Shown one piece after another: positions 59,901 through 64,000 of a DNA stretch of 64,000 nucleotides; within the stretch, counting starts at the first letter, position 1; the number at the start of each line of letters is the position of its first letter. The notes beneath the pieces are model-generated. The model was not told the DNA's origin, ran no database searches, and saw only the letters and a list, made by a program, of their open reading frames with translations. The position numbers were made by a program, and so were the translations under genes. Where the stretch lies: the NCBI GenBank assembly GCA_958510875.1, contig OY294068.1, forward strand, positions 193,340,315 through 193,404,314, in the 5' to 3' direction. Source of the stretch: Endomychus coccineus. Its lineage: Eukaryota > Arthropoda > Insecta > Coleoptera > Endomychidae.

Positions 59901-61785
59901 CATAAACATATGTCGTAGAAGGCTTCGTTTTCGAGATACAGGGTGTGTTGAAATTGCAAAACAAATTTCGTTTTTTGCGAATATCTTCGGAACCGTTTAT
60001 CGTACAGAAAACAGCTTTTGTAAGTATTTTCTACTCATAGTCAGCTATGTTCTGTGCGATAATTTTTTTAATTTTTAGTCATAATTGGTGAAGATTTTGA
60101 AGGGGTAGCGGGTGTTTTTCTCCCCAACTTCTACGCCACTGGAAAAAGTACGGTTTTGAAACAACCATTTGAACCGCCAATGTTTTTTACACAAAAAAGG
60201 TACTCTAGGTCATAAGCTCTAAATTTGACCGTTTTCGAGATCAACTTTTATGTTGAAAAACATGGTCAATTCTTTGAAATAGATTTTTTTTTTACTAATT
60301 AAACAAAATTTATTTAAATGTTGAAACAAAACCAAAATATTGACCATGTTTTTCAACATAAAAGTTGATTTTTCTCTCGAAAACGGTCAACTTTAGAGCT
60401 TATAACCAGAGTACCTTTTTTGTGTAGAAAACATTGGCGGTTTAAATGATTGTCTCAAATCCGTACTTTTTCTAGTGGCGTAGAAGTTGGGGAGAAAAAC
60501 ACCCACTACCCCTTCAAAATCTCCACCAATTAAGAATTAAAAAAAAAATATCGCACAGAACATAGCTTACTATGAGTAGAATGCTTACAAAAGCTGTTTT
60601 CTGTACGATAAACTGTTCCGGAGATATTAGCAAAAAAACGAATTTTTTTTTTCAATTTCAACATCCTGTACATCGAAAACGAAGCCTTCTACGACATATG
60701 TTTATAGGAACATTTCTTCTTAAAAACATCTGTTCTATCTCCTGTTTACAAAAAACTGACTCACCCTGTATAACTGTTATCTGACGTGTTCTACGCCACT
60801 TGGGCCATATCTGTAAACTTGAACGAATAAACGATCTATCTATCTATCTATCTAATAAGTGTAATAAGTGATATTATAATCAACCAAAATCATTACCTGT
60901 GTTAATCAATTCCTTGATGGCCACATTTTGGAAATGTAACGGCAACACCAGCATCGATAAAAGCAAATGAATCGACGCTTTTCGCAGTTCCACCTTACAC
61001 AATACATTCGAATTCGAAGTGCGATCTTTGTCGGGAAGCACGACTTCCAGAGCCGCTATGAAATCCGGCAACAAGATCCTCACGCCGTCCAAATCCAATC
61101 TGAACAAATCGGACGAATTCATCAGTATGGCAACCATGCATTCGCCACATTCTCGATTATCTGGTACTTTCAGACCGTGCTGTATCGCCATATAGAACCT
61201 GGCCAAGTAGACGGGCAGTATTTCCTCGGCCGTCTTTTTGGCACACATAATCCGACACAAAGTTCCCAAAGCTTCGGCCTTACCGCCTTCGAATTTATCG
61301 ATCGTTATGCTAGAAGGAAGATCGGGGGCGTCGTTAAGCGAATTCGATTGGGAATAGGTCAGGGAACTTTTGCGGTCCACCACGACAGAGTTTGGTCGTT
61401 TGGACCCTTCGTTTCCATGTCCTAGAAACAAGGCATGTCTGCAATAAGATACTAACAACGAGCTTACTGTTCATAACAAATTTTGCTTACTTTGAGGCCA
61501 TTCTGTCCCTATGAAAGCGGCGTCGAACAGCCACTCTCCGAACAAATGCAAAATGCTGTTACATTTTGGCCTACCCGGCGCCAAAGGGTTTCTCGTTTCT
61601 AAACCAAACGACGTCAGAGCTGAAGACAAGTGTAAAGCAATAAAAGAACAGTCCAGAAAACTTGGAAGATTAAAATCACTCACACGACAAACTGGATGTC
61701 GAAGAAGGTCCCGAATTCGGTGCAGACGGAAGGATGCTAGTGTTGCGGCTCGACGTCAGACCAATAAGAGACGTTTTCGGCATTC
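47986..61785 (-). CDS. RALGAPB: Ral GTPase-activating protein subunit beta, 3' part (15 exons)
   Basis: Exons in transcript order: 61785-61684, 61619-61491, 61421-60897, 59214-59005, 56936-56802, 56588-56448, 55380-55199, 53975-53628, 51721-51507, 51428-51194, 50658-50409, 50134-49919, 48849-48664, 48540-48291 and 48097-47986. All join in phase to 1077 codons and a TAA stop. Landmarks match the family along its length: [100 protein letters not shown], the [17 protein letters not shown]-like region, [31 protein letters not shown] and [20 protein letters not shown] near the C-terminus. It is the regulatory partner of RALGAPA in the complex that turns off RalA/RalB. The 5' exons lie beyond the right edge. 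The acceptor at 48849 is the least certain join. Confidence 0.93.
48903..49880. mobile_element. Inverted-end element carrying a non-LTR RNase H fragment
   Basis: 48903-48968 and 49805-49875 are inverted copies (AAATAATCACCCTTATCCAC against GTGGATAAGGGCGATTATTT). Between them, the minus strand at 49680-49339 encodes [20 protein letters not shown], then WKGNERE, the WxPGHxGxxGNE signature of the RNase H domain in non-LTR elements. The whole insertion lies in the RALGAPB intron, beginning only about 50 bp upstream of the chosen acceptor at 48849. Confidence 0.65.
51775..52290. mobile_element. Half copy of the 57.5-58.9 kb foldback family
   Basis: The order CCAGAATCGTGATCGACGCC, CATCAGGGTATCCTGACC, ACTATTGAGGGTCCTGG, TATATTTTCCTCTGTAGAAATG matches the right arm of the 57.5-58.9 kb element. 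It lies in the RALGAPB intron 51722-53627. Confidence 0.6.
52460..53060 (+). mobile_element. tRNA-derived SINE-like element, copy 2
   Basis: This is the second copy of the 5.76-6.38 kb element. Its tRNA-like core (52761-52828) reads GGCGCTGTGGTCTAGGGGGA with box B GGGTTCGATTCC, a cleaner box B than copy 1. Flanks on both sides are collinear with copy 1. Confidence 0.6.
53338..53384 (+). ncRNA. Hammerhead-ribozyme-like motif, copy 2 (core intact)
   Basis: Stem I is GATCCA (53338-53343) with TGGAAC (53379-53384), four contiguous pairs next to the core. CTGATGA is at 53344-53350, stem II GCT/AGC, GAAA at 53367-53370, then a minimal stem III and GTC at 53376-53378. All invariant core bases are present. 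The very short stem III suggests it would act best as a dimer, as reported for Penelope-like element ribozymes. It lies antisense to RALGAPB, in its intron. Confidence 0.7.
54370..54650 (+). mobile_element. Non-LTR retrotransposon tail, plus strand
   Basis: The frame near 54382-54490 reads [20 protein letters not shown] after [11 protein letters not shown], the same Cys/His tail as at 3.1 and 18.6 kb. The downstream GGGCCCAACTAAGTGACTTA and GGGGGCTAAGCCACC blocks resemble their 3' ends. It lies in a RALGAPB intron. Confidence 0.65.
57470..58860. mobile_element. Foldback element, ~1.4 kb
   Basis: The left arm (about 57470-57860) contains ATTTCTATAGAGGAAAA, CGCCGATCACGATTCAGGTG and GGGTTACGTCGCACC. 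The right arm (about 58430-58860) carries their reverse complements (GGTGCGACGTAGTTCGAATC, CCTGAATCGTGATCAGCGAC, TTTTTCTCTGTAGAAATG). No protein frame is recognised. It lies in RALGAPB intron 56937-59004. Confidence 0.65.
59725..59829 (+). pseudogene. Possible N-terminal fragment of a third fusion-gene copy
   Basis: The frame reads [20 protein letters not shown], then GLYYSTDPH. Copy A starts HKYAKSNIGNFENLNIVGILL and copy B starts YKYAKINSDFKKLNIVGVLL. The resemblance covers only about 25 residues and stops before the GGS motif, where the 59830-60768 foldback element is inserted. No continuation was found beyond the element, so this may be chance. Confidence 0.25.
59830..60768. mobile_element. 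Foldback MITE, family CAGGGTGAGTCAG, copy 2
   Basis: Same ends (CAGGGTGAGTCAGTTTTTTG) and internal order as the 10619-11541 copy, flanked by TA. The right arm lacks part of the GCAGTTTGGC segment near 60750. It lies in RALGAPB intron 59215-60896. Confidence 0.8.
60834..60853. repeat. (TCTA)n microsatellite
   Basis: Five uninterrupted four-base units. Confidence 0.8.
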
Positions 61786-62023
61786 CTTAGTAAAGAAAAA
61801 GCATGCAAATATCAAATTGAGATATAACATACTGAATCTGAATAATCTTAGCCCATTTTACTTAAATCGATGAATTAACTAAGTACTTGTTAGATAATAG
61901 TCACAAAGGTAATACAGTTTGCTGTCAATTAATATCTTGATCAAGGTACAAATAACCCCATTCACAAAATATTTAAGGACATGAGCATCAGAGATGTCGC
62001 CCAAATAGCACTGCAGCTCACTC

Positions 62024-62066
62024 GTTCCGCTGATGAGTTCGAGAGAGCGAAACAGCTGTCTACAAC
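62024..62066 (+). ncRNA. Hammerhead-ribozyme-like motif, copy 3 (stem I damaged)
   Basis: CTGATGA at 62030-62036, stem II GTTC/GAGC with a GAGA loop, GAAA at 62049-62052, a minimal stem III and GTC at 62058-62060. Stem I pairs only distally, because GTTCCG faces TACAAC. It is the same family as copies 1 and 2 and is probably a decayed remnant. Confidence 0.6.
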
Positions 62067-62128
62067 TATTAGCTGCAGTGTTACTGGTCGATATAGAGAA
62101 ATCTATTTATTCCACTTCAATTAATATA

Positions 62129-62494
62129 CAGGATGTTTCTTAAGTACGCGTAGAAAATTTAGGAGCGTGTTGCTGACGTCAAATTATAAAGAAAAGTCCT
62201 CAAGTTATTTGTTTCTGAGATTCATGGTGTTAAATTTGAAATTTTTTTTTTGTGAATACATTTCAATGTGATTGTGATATTCGACTGAAAAATACTCCCA
62301 GATACCAAACTTTACTCGAATATCACAATTATTTTGAAATGAATTCACAAAAAATAAAAATAAGACTTCAAATTTGACACCCTGTATCTTAGAAACGAAT
62401 AACTTGCGGACATATGTTTATAGGAACTTTTCTTCTTATTTTGACGTCAGCAACAAGCTAATAAATTTTCTACACGTACTTAAGAAACACCCCG
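62129..62494. mobile_element. TIR MITE, 366 bp
   Basis: The left end CAGGATGTTTCTTAAGTACG and right end CGTACTTAAGAAACACCCCG are inverted, flanked by TA. The arms pair for over 50 bp (TTGCTGACGTCAAA on both), with a further inner palindrome around CGAATATCACAAT. Confidence 0.75.
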
Positions 62495-63880
62495 TATATG
62501 TTCCTAAACAGAACTAATTGTTTTGATGGAAATGAGATCAAGATTAGCTGGCTGTTCAAATACGAAAGTTTAAGTAACATGTATTTCATTCAGGTATTAA
62601 TCAATTCTATGTTTTGAAAATGGAATTGTTTTTATCTCTTTGAAATGGAGTGCAGTAAAGAAAATGTTTAAAATTACAATTATTAGGTATTCTAACCTAA
62701 AATAACAAGTGAAAGTTGTATTATTTCGCTATCGGAGTACTTGTTTATATATTTTCGAATGCAACGATGAAGAATTTATAAACCTTTGAGTGAATTCAGG
62801 AATGAAGAGAGCGAATGATGTTCTTATAAATAAATCCACACGCAACGTTCGAGGTTTGTTGCGTTTTGTCTCTTTCTAAACCAATATGAGTGCGTCTCTC
62901 TCTCACTGACGGGCAGCGTTAGAGAGACAGAAATTAGGTGATGACAAACATAACAGACACATTCCTCCGGCTATATTGTTTTGTAAATACTAAGCCCTTT
63001 CTAGGCCCTTTGCTATTTATTGTCTATTCCTAAATATTCAAAGATTCAAACCCATAAGTATAGTGAACATATTAGCCGCTAGGGGCGCAGAAATCTAACC
63101 ACAGTCACTTAAACGAATAAGCTACACATTTACAGCCCTCGGGGGCCCGGTTTTTTCGTGAGGGGTCCATACATTGAGCTATACTTACACTAAGATACTA
63201 GAAAGCGGCGTACTTAGTTCCAGTTACTGGAAAAACGCCAAAGCGACGCTTTAACGAAAGTTTTTTTCGTCAAATTTTGTCGACCTTACTTTAAAACGCG
63301 ATAGAAACCGCAGTTGGTGGAAGGATAGATACTTTTGACACATTGCCCAATAAATAATGTAATTTAGATCATATAGACTGAATTCGTTATAATTATGAGC
63401 TTCTCGTGCAGATTCATTTTCTCTCATAACATAATTGATTGTTTTTTATACAGTACTTAATATTTTATTTAGAAATACGAAGCATATTATCCATTATAAT
63501 CAAAATTCTACATACTCTTAGCTTTGTTGGAAAGGATTTCACTTGATAACTATCGTTCCATCAGTCGCGAAAAATATTGGCTCATAAAAATCATGTGTAG
63601 GTCGTTTTCATTATTAAAATATGGCGAAGTTTCGAAACGTTCGTAAACATTGACATTGCTCAATTGACTGGAAAGAAGATGGCGGTCGAGCATACCTTCC
63701 TTTTTAAGCTTTACTTACGAACACTATGAATAATAATCACCCTTATCTACTAAAAATACTATTGAGGTAGGTAAGTTGTTTGTTTTCGTTTTCAAATACA
63801 ATTTATTAATGAAGTAGGAGGGCCTATTAACAGTACCCTAGGCCCAGGTTTTCTCTCAACGGCTCCACACTATACACATA
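62495..63880. other. Stretch without recognised gene
   Basis: This is within or upstream of the RALGAPB 5' region on the minus strand, but no exon of that gene was identified here. A short copy of the 48.9-kb dispersed repeat end lies at about 63729-63770. Confidence 0.4.
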
Positions 63881-63882
63881 CA

Positions 63883-64000
63883 TGATTGTTTACTTTCTAA
63901 TGATTTGCCCCACGTTGGGCGCCAATTATTATGAATGTTTACTTTCTAGCGATTTACCACACGTTGTTGGTGTCAATTATTACAATGTTTTTACTTTCTA
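63883..64000 (-). mobile_element. Possible LTR-retrotransposon end with primer-binding site
   Basis: Reverse complement of 63907-63924 is TGGCGCCCAACGTGGGGC, a form typical of tRNA primer-binding sites just after a 5' LTR. The block is followed by a ~56-bp imperfect direct repeat (TGTTTACTTTCTA ... CAATTATTA) running off the window. Evidence is one short motif. Confidence 0.3.

Noticed and set aside
60967..61425. A 152-residue plus-strand frame
   Set aside because: It is antisense to the large RALGAPB exon 60897-61421, whose minus-strand product matches the family over its whole length.

Overview
The window is from a nuclear animal genome, almost certainly an insect. It has split genes with GT-AG introns, AT-rich intergenic DNA, AATAAA polyadenylation signals, and many decayed non-LTR, Penelope-like and TIR/foldback elements. 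The brambleberry/CHMP2B/RALGAPB/LARS1 content fits a holometabolous insect with a mid-sized, repeat-rich genome; a beetle is my guess, not shown. Exons were joined by hand from splice sites, reading phase and family similarity.

Layout. (1) 1-8.5 kb (+): the 3' two-thirds of a Rabin/GRAB (Sec2-type Rab GEF) gene, with six exons visible and retroelement debris and a foldback element in its introns. (2) 8.5-13 kb: intergenic, with a hammerhead-ribozyme-like motif and a 923-bp foldback element. (3) 13.0-15.1 kb (-): an intronless 686-codon gene with an N-terminal nucleotidyltransferase-like motif and a C-terminal aminoglycoside/choline-kinase-like motif. (4) 16.4-27.2 kb (+): complete cytosolic leucyl-tRNA synthetase (13 exons, 1176 codons). 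One intron carries a ~1.5-kb hairpin-forming satellite, and a partial tandem duplicate of the gene lies just downstream. (5) 27-33.7 kb: TE-rich gap. (6) 33.9-36.0 kb (+): a second, diverged copy of the nucleotidyltransferase-kinase gene, transcribed away from the first. (7) 36.8-37.5 kb: a non-autonomous P-like element with a THAP exon. (8) 38.0-39.3 kb (+): CHMP2B. (9) 41.4-42.7 kb (-): brambleberry/KAR5-family gene, head-to-head with a small membrane-protein ORF. (10) 44.6-45.8 kb (+): single-exon beta-1,3-galactosyltransferase-like gene. (11) 48.0-61.8 kb (-): the last 15 exons of RALGAPB; its 5' end lies beyond the window.

The housekeeping genes share no evident pathway. Two (Rabin and RALGAPB) regulate small GTPases, and CHMP2B is an ESCRT-III subunit. 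The most unusual content is the pair of intronless two-domain genes flanking LARS1. Both domains carry recognisable catalytic-type motifs, but I cannot name the family. One copy has lost the kinase metal-binding Asp. A third, very short N-terminal fragment may sit at 59.7 kb. Other points of interest are three hammerhead-like motifs, an inverted-repeat satellite that looks derived from a Penelope-like coding fragment, and a P-like element with an exact 8-bp target duplication.
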